A stretch of 64,000 nucleotides of DNA, taken from NCBI GenBank assembly GCA_040954595.2, contig CM082590.2:2232001-2296000 (forward strand). Reading direction: 5' to 3'. Positions 1-10,876 of this stretch are shown here, piece by piece. The notes below the pieces were generated by a model, which did not search any database, was not told the DNA's origin, and saw only the letters and a program-made list of their open reading frames with translations. The translations under genes and the position numbers were made by a program. How positions within the stretch are numbered: the first letter of the stretch is position 1; each line of letters opens with the position of its first letter. The DNA comes from Balanoglossus misakiensis (Eukaryota; Hemichordata).

Positions 1-3000
1 TCCAGGGGTACTTATTCACTGGCCTAGCAAGGTCCAGAGGCACTTATTCACTGGCCTAGCAAGGTCCATGGGTTCTTATTCTCTGCCCTAGCAAGGTCCA
101 GGGGTACTTATTCTCTGCCCTAGCAAGGTCCAGTGGTACCAATTCTCTGCCCTAGCAAGGTCCAGGGGCACTTATTCTCAGCCCTAGCAAGGGCCAGGGG
201 TACCAATTCTCTGCCCTAGCAAGGGCCAGGGGTACCAATTCTCTGCCCTAGCTAGGTCCAGGGGTACCAATTCTGTGCCCTTGCATGGTCCAGGGGTACT
301 TATTCACTGCCCTAGCAAGGTCCAGGGGTACCAATTCTCTGCCCTAGCAAGGGCCAGGGGTACCAATTCTCTGCCCTAGCAAGGTCCAGGGGTACTTATT
401 CTCTGCCCTAGCAAGGTCCATGGGTTCTTATTCTCTGCCCTTGCATGGTCCAGGGGTACCAATTCTCTGCCCTTGCATGGTCCAGGGGTACCAATTCTCT
501 GCCCTAGCAAGGTCCAGGGGCACTTATTCTCTGCCCTAGCAAGGGCCAGGGGTACCAATTCTATGCCCTAGCAAGGGCCAGGGGTACCAATTCTCTGCCC
601 TAGCAAGGGCCAGGGGTACCAATTCTCTGCCCTAGCAAGGGCCAGGGGTACCAATTCTCTGCCCTAGCAAGGTCCAGGGGTACCAATTCTGTGCCCTTGC
701 AAGGTCCAGGGGTACCAATTCTCTGCCCTAGTAAGGGCCAGGGGTACCAATTCTCTGCCCTAGCAAGGTCCAGGGGTACTTATTCTCTGCCCTAGCAAGG
801 TCCATGGGTTCTTATTCTCTGCCCTTGCATGGTCCAGGGGTACCAATTCTCTGCCCTTGCATGGTCCAGGGGTACCAATTCTCTGCCCTAGCAAGGTCCA
901 GGGGCACTTATTCTCTGCCCTAGCAAGGGCCAGGGGTACCAATTCTCTGCCCTAGCAAGGGCCAGGGGTACCAATTCTCTGCCCTAGCAAGGGCCAGGGG
1001 TACCAATTCTCTGCCCTAGCAAGGTCCAGGGGTACCAATTCTCTGCACTTGCATGGTCCAGGGGTACTTATTCTCTGCCCTTGCATGGTCCAGGGGTACC
1101 AATTCTCTGCCCTTGCATGGTCCAGGGGTACCAATTCTCTGCCCTTGCATGGTCCAGGGGTACTTATTCTCTGCCCTAGCAAGGGCCAGGGGCACATATT
1201 CTCTGCCCTAGCAAGGGCCAGGGGTACCAATTCTCTGCCCTAGCAAGGGCCAGGGGTACCAATTCTCTGCCCTAGCAAGGGCCAGGGGTACCAATTCTCT
1301 GCCCTAGCAAGGGCCAGGGGTACCAATTCTCTGCCCTTGCATGGTCCAGGGGTACTTATTCTCTGCCCTTGCATGGTCCAGGGGTACCAATTCTCTGCCC
1401 TTGCATGGTCCAGGGGTACCAATTCTCTGCCCTTGCATGGTCCAGGGGTACTTATTTTCTGCCCTAGCATGGTCCAGGGGTTCTTATTCTCTGCCCTAGC
1501 ATGGTCCAGGGGTTCTTATTCTCTGCCCTAGCAAGGTCCAGGGGTACTTATTCTCTGCCCTAGCATGGTCCAGGGGTTCTTATTCTCTGCCCTAGCATGG
1601 TCCAGGGGTTCTTATTCTCTGCCCTAGCAAGGTCCAGGGGTACTTATTCTCTGCGCTAGCAAGGTCCAGGGGTACCAATTCTCTGCCCTAGCAAGGTCCA
1701 GGGGTACTTATTCTCTGCCTTATCAAGGTCCAGGGGTACTTATTCTCAGCCCTAGCAAGGTCCAGGGGTACCAATTCTCTGCCCTAGCAAGGGCCAGGGG
1801 TACCAATTCTCTGCCCTAGCAAGGGCCAGGGGTACCAATTCTCTGCCCTAGCAAGGTCCAGGGGTACCAATTCTCTGCACTTGCATGGTCCAGGGGTACC
1901 AATTCTCTGCCCTTGCATGGTCCAGAGGCATTTATTCTCTGCCCTAGCAAGGTCCAGGGGTACCAATTCTCTGCCCTTGCATGGTCCAGGGGTACTTATT
2001 CTCTGCCCTTGCATGGTCCAGGGGTACCAATTCTCTGCCCTTGCATGGTCCAGGGGTACCAATTCTCTGCCCTTGCATGGTCCAGGGGTACTTATTCTCT
2101 GCCCTTGCATGGTCCAGGGATACTTATTCTCTGCCCTTGCATGGTCCAGGGGTACTTATTCACTGGCCTAGCAAGGTCCTGGGGAACTTATTCTCTGCCC
2201 TTGCATGGTCCAGGGGTACCAATTCTCTGCCCTTGCATGGTCCAGGGGTACTTATTCTCTGCCCTTGCATGGTCCAGGGGTACTTATTCACTGGCCTAGC
2301 AAGGTCCAGAGGCACTTATTCACTGGCCTAGCAAGGTCCATGGGTTCTTATTCTCTGCCCTAGCAAGGTCCAGGGGTACTTATTCTCTGCCCTAGCAAGG
2401 TCCAGTGGTACCAATTCTCTGCCCTAGCAAGGTCCAGGGGCACTTATTCTCAGCCCTAGCAAGGGCCAGGGGTACCAATTCTCTGCCCTAGCAAGGGCCA
2501 GGGGTACCAATTCTCTGCCCTAGCAAGGTCCAGGGGCACCAATTCTGTGCCCTTGCATGGTCCAGGGGTACTTATTCACTGCCCTAGCAAGGTCCAGGGG
2601 TACCAATTCTCTGCCCTAGCAAGGGCCAGGGGTACCAATTCTCTGCCCTAGCAAGGTCCAGGGGTACTTATTCTCTGCCCTAGCAAGGTCCATGGGTTCT
2701 TATTCTCTGCCCTTGCATGGTCCAGGGGTACAAATTCTCTGCCCTTGCATGGTCCAGGGGTACCAATTCTCTGCCCTAGCAAGGTCCAGGGGCACTTATT
2801 CTCTGCCCTAGCAAGGGCCAGGGGTACCAATTCTATGCCCTAGTAAGGGCCAGGGGTACCAATTCTCTGCCCTAGCAAGGGCCAGGGGTACCAATTCTCT
2901 GCCCTAGCAAGGGCCAGGGGTACCAATTCTCTGCCCTAGCAAGGTCCAGGGGTACCAATTCTGTGCCCTTGCATGGTCCAGGGGTACTTATTCACTGCCC

Positions 3001-4417
3001 TAGCAAGGTCCAGGGGTACCAATTCTCTGCCCTAGCAAGGACCAGGGGTACCAATTCTCTGCCCTAGCAAGGTCCAGGGGTACTTATTCTCTGCCCTAGC
3101 AAGGTCCATGGGTTCTTATTCTCTGCCCTTGCATGGTCCAGGGGTACCAATTCTCTGCCCTTGCATGGTCCAGGGGTACCAATTCTCTCCCCTAGCAAGG
3201 TCCAGGGGCACTTATTCTCTGCCCTAGCAAGGGCCAGGGGTACCAATTCTCTGCGCTAGCAAGGGCCAGGGGTACCAATTCTCTGCCCTAGCAAGGGCCA
3301 GGGGTACCAATTCTCTGCCCTAGCAAGGTCCAGGGGTACCAATTCTCTGCACTTGCATGGTCCAGGGGTACCAATTCTCTGCCCTTGCATGGTCCAGGGG
3401 TACTTATTCTCTGCCCTTGCATGGTCCAGGGGTACCAATTCTCTGCCCTTGCATGGTCCAGGGGTACCAATTCTCTGCCCTTGCATGGTCCAGGGGTACT
3501 TATTTTCTGCCCTAGCATGGTCCAGGGGTTCTTATTCTCTGCCCTAGCATGGTCCAGGGGTTCTTATTCTCTGCCCTAGCAAGGTCCAGGGGTACTTATT
3601 CTCTGCCCTAGCAAGGTCCAGGGGTACCAATTCTCTGCCCTTGCATGGTCCAGGGGTACTTCTTCTCTGCCCTAGCATGGTCCAGGGGTTCTTATTCTCT
3701 GCCCTAGCATGGTCCAGGGGTTCTTATTCTCTGCCCTAGCAAGGTCCAGGGGTACTTATTCTCTGCCCTAGCAAGGTCCAGGGGTACCAATTCTCTGCCC
3801 TAGCAAGGGCCAGGGGTACTTATTCTCTGCCTTATCAAGGTCCAGGGGTACTTATTCTCAGCCCTAGCAAGGTCCAGGGTTACCAATTCTCTGCCCTAGC
3901 AAGGGCCAGGGTTACCAATTCTCTGCCCTAGCAAGGTCCAGGGGTACCAATTCTCTGCACTTGCATGGTCCAGGGGTACCAATTCTCTGCCCTTGCATGG
4001 TCCAGAGGCATTTATTCTCTGCCCTAGCAAGGTCCAGGGGTACCAATTCTCTGCCCTTGCATGGTCCAGGGGTACTTATTCTCTGCCCTTGCATGGTCCA
4101 GGGGTACCAATTCTCTGCCCTTGCATGGTCCAGGGGTACCAATTCTCAGTCCTTGCATGGTCCAGGGGTACTTATTCGCTGGCCTAGCAAGGGCCAGGGG
4201 TACCAATTCTCTGCCCTTGCATGGTCCAGGGGTACCAATTCTCTGCCCTTGCATGGTCCAGAGGCACTTATTCTCTGCCCTAGCAAGGTCCAGGGGTACC
4301 AATTCTCTGCCCTTGCATGGTCCAGGGGTACCAATTCTCTGCCCTTGCATGGTCCAGAGGCACTTATTCACTGGCCTAGCAAGGTCCAGGGGTACTTATT
4401 CTCTGCCCTAGCAAGGT
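1..4417. repeat. 32-bp tandem satellite with long higher-order period
   Basis: The whole stretch is a tandem array of a 32-bp unit (for example AAGGTCCAGGGGTACCAATT followed by CTCTGCCCTAGC). Variants fall at a few fixed positions: CCTAGCAAGG or CCTTGCATGG, and GGTACCAATT, GGTACTTATT or GGTTCTTATT. The opening block recurs 2272 bp later (71 x 32), and the block with a GAGGCATTTATT variant near 1922 recurs 2080 bp later (65 x 32). Changes therefore occur in whole units, as expected for unequal exchange. Because 32 is not a multiple of 3, long stop-free frames arise on both strands with a 32-residue period. They are not genes. The array runs off the left edge and ends at about 4417. Confidence 0.97.
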
Positions 4418-6885
4418 GGTAGAGTCGTAGCACCATAGTTTCTTATTCTCATCGTACTGGCCATCTCACCTTTTATAAAAAAAAAAATCAAAATCCAACA
4501 GAAGAAACAAAAAATAAACCTATGTGAATTGTCTGAAAAAATATTTGGTTACCCATGATCATTTGCAAACTCTAATTTTTATAGCAGGAAAAAACATATT
4601 TTAGATCATTCTTGTATCAAAGAAGATTTTTTTAAAAATTAGGAGAGGTAAATATTCAAAATATGTTGATAGCAAATATTTTTTTGGTTGTTCATTGGAA
4701 AACATAAAAATTCAGGATATCTCATTTTACAAAAATATTTCTCATGGTGTTATATGCTTGTAAAATGCCATGTTATGAACGACATTTTACTTTTAGTCCG
4801 CACTTAAAGTCAGTTGTCAACAATAACACTGCTGATTATTGTATATTAACTGTGGGGACAAGCTGAATACTTGCATTATCAACATGATGTAGGAGGTAGA
4901 ACAAGGCACTGTAGGTGACACACAGCACAAAAATAGTTAAACAATTATCAAAAGTAATGTGCCGTTAAAAGTACGAGATCAACATTGAATGGTTACTGGA
5001 TATGCCATTTGAAAATCATACAATCCATTTGTCTGACTTTAATTATTCAACTAGAAACTTAGAGCGGGGATGACACTTGTGAAATCAGAAACACCTTTGC
5101 TTGGCTATTTAACCGCTTCTTTTAGAAGCAAGGATGTGGTAAAAATGGTCTTATGCACGGAATTCTTTGCTACGCGAATCAGTGCGCCAGACACTAATAC
5201 CAAATTTGAATTGCAGACTCATTACTTTTCTCGAACATTGTATACTCACCAATATGGAGCATTGTTATTGTGCTTTTTATTTACAGTACACTGGTACAAA
5301 TCAAGTTACAAGTACAAAATAGATGATGTGAAGATCTTTATAGTGATATTTTTGCATTAAGGGAGGGTCATAAATTTTTGTGCTCACGTTTGGGGGGAGG
5401 GCCATATTTTTTCTGAGTCCGTAACTTGGGGAGGGTCCTTAATTTCTGGCCATTGCTTTCGTCAATCCCCCTCCTGGTAATTTACGTCCAGTCCCTTACT
5501 TGCCTTTGTTTTGGCAGCTGCAGGCCAAAAAGTTTTACTACCACGAATAAATCTACCCTAATCGATTATTCATAAAAGTACAACATTTTTGGAACTACCG
5601 TCGACATTGCAAAAACCCCAGGTAGTAACTTGGGGGTGAAACAAGGCAACTCTTAGTAGCTCCTGGGAACAGTTCAATTTCATGGTCATATCATTACATG
5701 TGGGGGTCCAGTCAAATGAATGGGTCTCATGAACATTCCCCAATTCATGACTCATCACCAAGGTCCTTGGAAAGAAGCACATTTTAAAACAGGCACCTGG
5801 TCTGGTCTTTAGCTTTGTCAACTTTGGACAAGCTTTAGCCTTGCATGCCTTGTAAGTCACAATGCACATTAGACATCAACATTACTTTAGAACATGGTGA
5901 ATTTTACACAGTGTATAGGTTATATTATTGACTGCTACAATATTTTTAGTGTTTATGCTGTAAAATGAACTCAGACGGCTGGCAGTTGAAACACTGCTGA
6001 ACAAACAGCTTCATGTTAATATAATCCAGACATTATCACTGAAGAGGTGTGAACGAGCGAAGGCATTCAGGAGACTCCTCTGTGCAAACACTGCCCTTGG
6101 CTACCAACTGTGAAGTGATATGATAGAATTGTACCACATCAACTAGCAAGGCCCTGTACTGTAAGATGTTAAGTGTTATTTTTTGTGTGTTTTATTTGGT
6201 CCCATTTGTATAGGTATATACAGTGGGACCTTATGGGATTGGTTGCGTCTGTATGTATGTATGGACATATGGACGGATAGATGGATGCATGTCCGTACAC
6301 ATCAAAAACTTGAAAAGCATTGCGCCAATACCCTCGATATTTGGTGTGTAGATGCATGCTAGGCTGTAGATGGGAGTTTGTTTAAACGAAGTTGTCATTG
6401 CCAAAAATATGCAAATTAGCTGGGAAAAACCTTAATTTGGTCAAAACTCAGAAACTCAACAAGTCCTGGTCATATTGATTTGAAAAAAATGGTATGATAG
6501 TACCTTATATTAGCCTCACACATTTCTGTATGTTTTAAGCTAATAGTGTGAATTTTCTATTTGTTATGCATTTTTTTGTCTTTTTCCACATTTCTGGTAA
6601 AAAATCTACTTTTCTGGAATTGATCAGCCGACTTCTGTGAAATTTAGTATGGAGCTTCATATAGGTGATCTGAGTTACATGATGGATACCAACATAATAT
6701 CACATATTGCCACCTGTCAAATATGCTGAAAACAGTGTCATATTTGCTACAGAAACAGATCCTACTGTATCCTTCAACAACCCATTAGGGAACATGTATT
6801 CAAAGCATAGTAAGTTTCCACAGGGGAAAAAAATTACATGCAGTAAACGTCACAGTGCATTGTTAACAATGCATAAATTAGATAA
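4418..6885. other. Non-coding, AT-rich; no gene seen
   Basis: No open frame here has recognisable domains or convincing splice sites. Small features are a G-rich stretch near 5360-5440 with imperfect repeats of a GGGAGGGTC motif, and a stretch at about 6195-6420 with a small inverted repeat (GGTCCCA near 6199, TGGGACC near 6224) followed by GTAT/GGAC-rich sequence that resembles an interspersed repeat fragment. Confidence 0.5.
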
Positions 6886-6889
6886 TTAA

Positions 6890-6917
6890 AGGGACAAAGT
6901 CTCTCTCTTTTTGCCTT
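6890..6917 (+). repeat. Left terminal inverted repeat of the large transposon
   Basis: These 28 nt begin AGGGACAAAGTCTCTCTCTT directly after TTAA (6886-6889). They match perfectly the reverse complement of 25970-25997. After a short mismatch both ends share CCATTAA, and then the left end diverges. Confidence 0.8.
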
Positions 6918-6989
6918 CAAACTCCATTAAATACTTACTTCAAATCCATTATTATGACATATAATGACCACACATTGCTTGAAGAATAC

Positions 6990-7184
6990 CTTGAACTACG
7001 TTTTCGCCGTTTAGGCTAAAGACTGGATTTCTGCCTGGCCGTGCGCGCGATTTCGACCGACCGCCGTGTTGACCTCCCGCGAAGTGAAAAACTACGCATA
7101 TTGCGGTTGCGTCACAATGTCAACACACACATGTGCTTCAGTCAATGACCTGGTCACGTACGTTCATGACCCTGGATCACAACA
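6990..7184 (+). promoter_or_regulatory. CpG-rich promoter-like stretch upstream of possible first exon
   Basis: This is a local rise in GC and CpG within AT-rich sequence, with a CRE-like TGCGTCA near 7107 and an E-box-like TCACGTAC near 7154. It ends just before an ATG with an immediate splice donor. No TATA box is evident. The inference rests on composition and position only. Confidence 0.35.
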
Positions 7185-7196
7185 ATGGAATGCGAG
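7185..7196 (+). CDS. Possible first coding exon (MECE) of the P2X7-domain gene
   Basis: ATGGAATGCGAG is followed by a strong donor, GTAAGT, at 7197. It ends in phase 0, which is what the next exon at 10553 requires, since that exon starts on a codon boundary after an acceptor and has no convincing ATG of its own. The exon lies 296 bp inside the left transposon end, matching the 293 bp between the right end and the other gene's ATG. RNA evidence would be needed to prove it. Confidence 0.45.
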
Positions 7197-7769
7197 GTAA
7201 GTACATATACGAATACTTATAGAATTCTGTAAACTAGAGAAAATTAGTAGAGAATGCTTTTTATGAATGACATTGACATTGACAATGATAAAGAAGGTAA
7301 ACTTTACAATGTCAGATGGAGATGCCTGTGATTTACCGTACATCGCGACGTTCATTTGTTTGTTTTGATTCTTGTTTTCACGTTCCGGGATTTATCTAAA
7401 TTTTCGCTGAGTATTTACGGTTTCTTTAGGCCGCTTTCTTGTTCCACGGTGCACTGATTTCTATTTCAAATATGACGTGATCACCAGTTGTAAACTCCTA
7501 ACGAAAATACACGTAAGCATAAGTACGAGTCGACGCCGGGTTGCACTGGGGTTGCACTATGGTGACATCGACAGCTGGCAGCTAGCTGTAGTTGCCGTAA
7601 TGTACATGAACTAGACCGGATGCCAATCGGCCCCTATCGAGTACTCAGTATCATCTGCTCACGCGCTAATGGACAGGGGGATTATTATTATGAATAGAGC
7701 AAGTGCATGCACTTGCAACCTGTTAACAAAGCTGATGCGACGAGCAAAAAAGAAGTATTTTTGTGATAA

Positions 7770-9569
7770 ATTGCAACTGTCTGTAGCCTCTGGGAAGGAC
7801 CACAAAAATGGCAAGTCATCAATGAAATCCTGAACAAAAATTCAAAGGTTAATGCTCCACAAAAAATAAAAGATGACAAAAACCCTGGGAATTTTGTTAC
7901 TAAAAATATTGATATAGCTGACGCTTTTAATTCTCTTTTTGTCAACATTGGACAAAATCTAGCATCACAAATACATTGTAGCACTAATTTCAATGATTAC
8001 CTTGGTATTCGTCATTTTAATTCTTTCTTTTTCCATCCTGTGCATCCTGGTGATATACTCAGAGAAATTAATTTATTAGACCATTGTAAAGCTGCTGGTT
8101 TTGATGAAATATATCCAAAACTTGTAAAGGAAGCAGCTGATTATATTACAGAACCATTTGCTCATATTGTTAATATTTCCTTGTCACAGGGTATTTTTCC
8201 AGAGAAACTGAAAATGGCAAGAGTAACACCAATTTTTAAAAAGGGCTGTGTTCATGAAATAGGAAACTACAGACCTATCTCTGTCTTGCCAATATTTAGT
8301 AAGCTGTATGAGTCTATTGTAAATAAGCAACTGTGTTCTTTTTTCGAAAAATTTGATATTCTCACTAACAGCCAATATGGATTTCGTAAGAAATATAGTA
8401 CTAAGTTAGCTTTAGCAGATCTCACAACTGAAATATCAAAGCACATTGATAACGGTCTTGTTACCTTTGGTATCTTTATTGATTTTAAAAAGGCATTTGA
8501 TACGATTAACCACACAATTTTGTTAGCTAAGCTATGCCACTATGGGATTAGGGGATCCACACTTAATTGGTTTAAGACTTATATAGAAGACCGACAGCAG
8601 TATGTCAAGGTCAATAATTGCACTTCAAAAGCGAAAAGGATCTCCTGTGGGATTCCACAGGGATCAATTCTAGGTCCACTTCTTTTTTTAGTATATATAA
8701 ATGATATCTGCAGTTCCTCAGACTATTTTCAATTCAGGTTATTTGCTGACGATACCAATTTATTTTGTTCAGATAAGCAGGACAAAATTGATCTTGCCAC
8801 TCTGAATGTTGAGCTAACTAAAGTACAGACCTGGTGTAAGTCAAATAAACTTACTATTAATATTGACAAAACAAACTATGTTATTTTCAAAACAGCCCAG
8901 GCGAAGTTTAAGCCTGAGGGAGATTTATATGTCTCTGATTTACCATTACACAATGTTTATTCTGCTGTTTATCTTGGAGTTACTCTTGACTCATCATTAT
9001 CCTGGAAGTCTCACATCAACATTATTTTTAAGAAGGTTAGCCAAAAAATCGGTATTATTTCATATGTACGCCATTATCTCCCTAAGTCTATAATTTTATT
9101 ATTATACAATTGTCTTATCCTTCCCCATATAATGTATTGTATCGAAATATGGGGAAATGCGTATAAAACCTATTTAGATTGTATTTTCAAATTGCAAAAG
9201 AGACTTGTAAGGCTTATAACATTTTCTAGCCCCAATACACATAGCGCACCACTTTTTCAGCAACTTGGAATTCTTAATGTTTACAAACTCTGTAAATTTC
9301 AAACTTGTGTTTTTGCGTATGATCTAAAGGCAGGGCATTACGCCCACTCACTAGATCGCTATGCTTCATTTGTATCACACAAATATTTTACAAGATTTGC
9401 CTCTACTGATAAGTTTACGCTTCCCAAAGTAAAACTTACTTCATCTCAAAATAATTTATACTATTCTATTGCCAAGCATTGGAATGAAATTCCCACACAA
9501 ATAAAATCAATTCAATCAAGGAATTTATTTAAAAGCTCTCTGAAAATGTATCTGTTGAGCATAGATTAA
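7770..9569 (+). CDS. Non-LTR reverse transcriptase (5'-truncated)
   Basis: This is one open frame of 599 codons up to TAA, with no upstream ATG because the element is truncated. It starts with the linker typical of these elements (KWQVINEILNK) and then the RT domain. Motifs in order are NYRPISVLP, SQYGFRKKYST, FIDFKKAFDTINH (catalytic Asp at 8481), GIPQGSILGPLLFLVYINDI and LFADDTN (catalytic Asp pair at 8748-8753). The thumb and C-terminal region follow, ending near LFKSSLKMYLLSID. The RT core looks intact. The sequence just upstream of 7800 continues the protein in another frame, so the copy carries at least one indel and is probably dead. CR1, jockey and related clades are all possible. Confidence 0.9.
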   Translation: MATVCSLWEGPQKWQVINEILNKNSKVNAPQKIKDDKNPGNFVTKNIDIADAFNSLFVNIGQNLASQIHCSTNFNDYLGIRHFNSFFFHPVHPGDILREINLLDHCKAAGFDEIYPKLVKEAADYITEPFAHIVNISLSQGIFPEKLKMARVTPIFKKGCVHEIGNYRPISVLPIFSKLYESIVNKQLCSFFEKFDILTNSQYGFRKKYSTKLALADLTTEISKHIDNGLVTFGIFIDFKKAFDTINHTILLAKLCHYGIRGSTLNWFKTYIEDRQQYVKVNNCTSKAKRISCGIPQGSILGPLLFLVYINDICSSSDYFQFRLFADDTNLFCSDKQDKIDLATLNVELTKVQTWCKSNKLTINIDKTNYVIFKTAQAKFKPEGDLYVSDLPLHNVYSAVYLGVTLDSSLSWKSHINIIFKKVSQKIGIISYVRHYLPKSIILLLYNCLILPHIMYCIEIWGNAYKTYLDCIFKLQKRLVRLITFSSPNTHSAPLFQQLGILNVYKLCKFQTCVFAYDLKAGHYAHSLDRYASFVSHKYFTRFASTDKFTLPKVKLTSSQNNLYYSIAKHWNEIPTQIKSIQSRNLFKSSLKMYLLSID

Positions 9570-9685
9570 TTTAACCTCTTTTATAAACCTGTTTACTTTG
9601 TCACCGCGTTGTTTGACTACCAACTATTGTTTTGTGATATGAATTGGCAATTATATTAATTGTTTCAATGATTTGTATGTATTTA

Positions 9686-9730
9686 GGGCCAGGGACACGA
9701 CTAGTTCCACTAGAACTACTTCCCTGGTCC
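9686..9730 (+). other. Two-part stem-loop in the retrotransposon 3' UTR
   Basis: GGGCCAGGGA (9686-9695) pairs with TCCCTGGTCC (9721-9730), ten pairs including one G-U. Inside it TAGTTC (9702-9707) pairs with GAACTA (9713-9718) around a CACTA loop. Such 3' hairpins are used for template recognition in some non-LTR clades; that role here is inferred. Confidence 0.6.
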
Positions 9731-9793
9731 GCACCAGTTATGTAAAATGCATCTTTCTGGTGAAATAAAACTATCTATCTATCTATCTATCTA

Positions 9794-10552
9794 ACTTGCA
9801 CCGGGGAAAAATATGCATAGAATATTTCGAATTAAAAGTTTGCGAGTCATGCTTGGTAACTGTTGCACAGCATGTTGTTGACATTTCTTTTGTATCAAAG
9901 CGTCATGAACACGAACAGAGACAGGAAATGGATAATGATCGTTCAAATAAAGCTATGTATCACTATGGATGAAACGATAGTCGAAACCCGTGTTCTAAGA
10001 AAACAAACAAAGGCTGGCCAAAAATTACGTGTCATAAGTTTAGCGGAACTTTTATAGGTGAATAAGAAAAAAAAAACTGTTAGGTCTACATTTCAATTGG
10101 CTTTGAACACGAAGTTATGCGATCGCAGGTATTTTATAGTGATTGTTGCATTACACATGATGTACACAAGAGGTTATTAAATTCATTGATTCTGTGATCT
10201 GAAGAAGCAGTGAGTGAAAACCAAGTGATAAAAAATAGAACCAAGCAGTGGGCTTGAATTTGAATGGCATGCATTTACAGGGGATATGCACCATGCCCCA
10301 TCCCTGTCCAGAAGAAACACAAACTTATTGATTTTCTTAGGGGAGAGATGTTACTGTTTGGGTTAGTGAGCAAATTTGATTATTTTGGTAGAGGGCAATC
10401 ATTGTACACGTCTGGATGTTACATGCATATGAATAATGGATTTATGTTCACAAATTTCACCTAATTCATGAAATTGCATGATTTGCAATATTACTGCATG
10501 TACAAAATTATTTATTACAATTTTTCAATTTAAAATCTTATTTTTTTTCCAG
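9794..10552 (+). other. Remainder of intron 1; no gene seen
   Basis: This is AT-rich sequence with short open frames lacking recognisable domains. It ends in the polypyrimidine acceptor before 10553. Confidence 0.5.
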
Positions 10553-10876
10553 ACAAGTGAAATAGATAACGCAGAAAGAGAATCCAGCCCAAGTACAAAT
10601 GAAAGAGGTAGAGGACAACGTGGTAGAAGTCGAGGCCGTGGTATGGGTAGAGGTCGAGGTGGTGAGACTGAGAGAGGAGGAAGTGTTGCAGATCGGGGGA
10701 GTACAAGTCGAGGCCGTGGTAGGGGTAGAGGTCGAGGTGGTGAGACTGAGAGAGGAGGAAGTGTTGCAGCTCGGGGGAGTACAAGCCGACGACGTGGAAG
10801 GGGTAGGAGGGGTGCAACATCCGTATCTGTTGGAGATGCTGTTGCCCAACTACAACAAAGGAGACAAAGAATGGAG
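10553..10876 (+). CDS. Exon encoding the RGG/GRG-rich tract
   Basis: The acceptor is TTTTTTTTCCAG and the donor GTAAAC. The exon encodes 108 residues, with an acidic-polar start (TSEIDNAERESS), then arginine-glycine repeats, then VGDAVAQLQQRRQRME. A 78-bp direct duplication (starting near 10628 and 10706) gives the two 26-residue repeats. RGG tracts commonly bind nucleic acids and are arginine-methylation targets. Confidence 0.8.

Larger units (their letters stand above)
7718..9793 (+). mobile_element. 5'-truncated non-LTR retrotransposon (CR1/jockey-like)
   Basis: The fragment is flanked by a 7-bp direct repeat ACTTGCA (7711-7717 and 9794-9800), consistent with target-primed insertion. The endonuclease region is missing. 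Coding sequence begins just before the RT with a KLMRRAKKKYF stretch, contains one frameshift near 7800-7815 and continues as an open RT frame. The 3' untranslated part has a stem-loop, AATAAA and a terminal (ATCT)n tail. It lies in intron 1 of the P2X7-domain gene, in the same orientation. Confidence 0.88.

Noticed and set aside
376-4422. Long stop-free frames on both strands with a 32-residue period (up to 153 codons)
   Set aside because: They follow from the 32-bp satellite lacking stops in those phases. They have no domain, and the same pattern appears in several frames and both strands.
5070-5869. Open frames of about 95-99 codons at 5070-5360 (plus) and 5570-5869 (minus)
   Set aside because: No recognisable domain or splice support, and composition like the surrounding non-coding DNA.
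10264-10464. 66-codon frame upstream of the RGG exon as an alternative first exon
   Set aside because: No splice donor of suitable phase, and the MECE exon at 7185 fits phase and position better.
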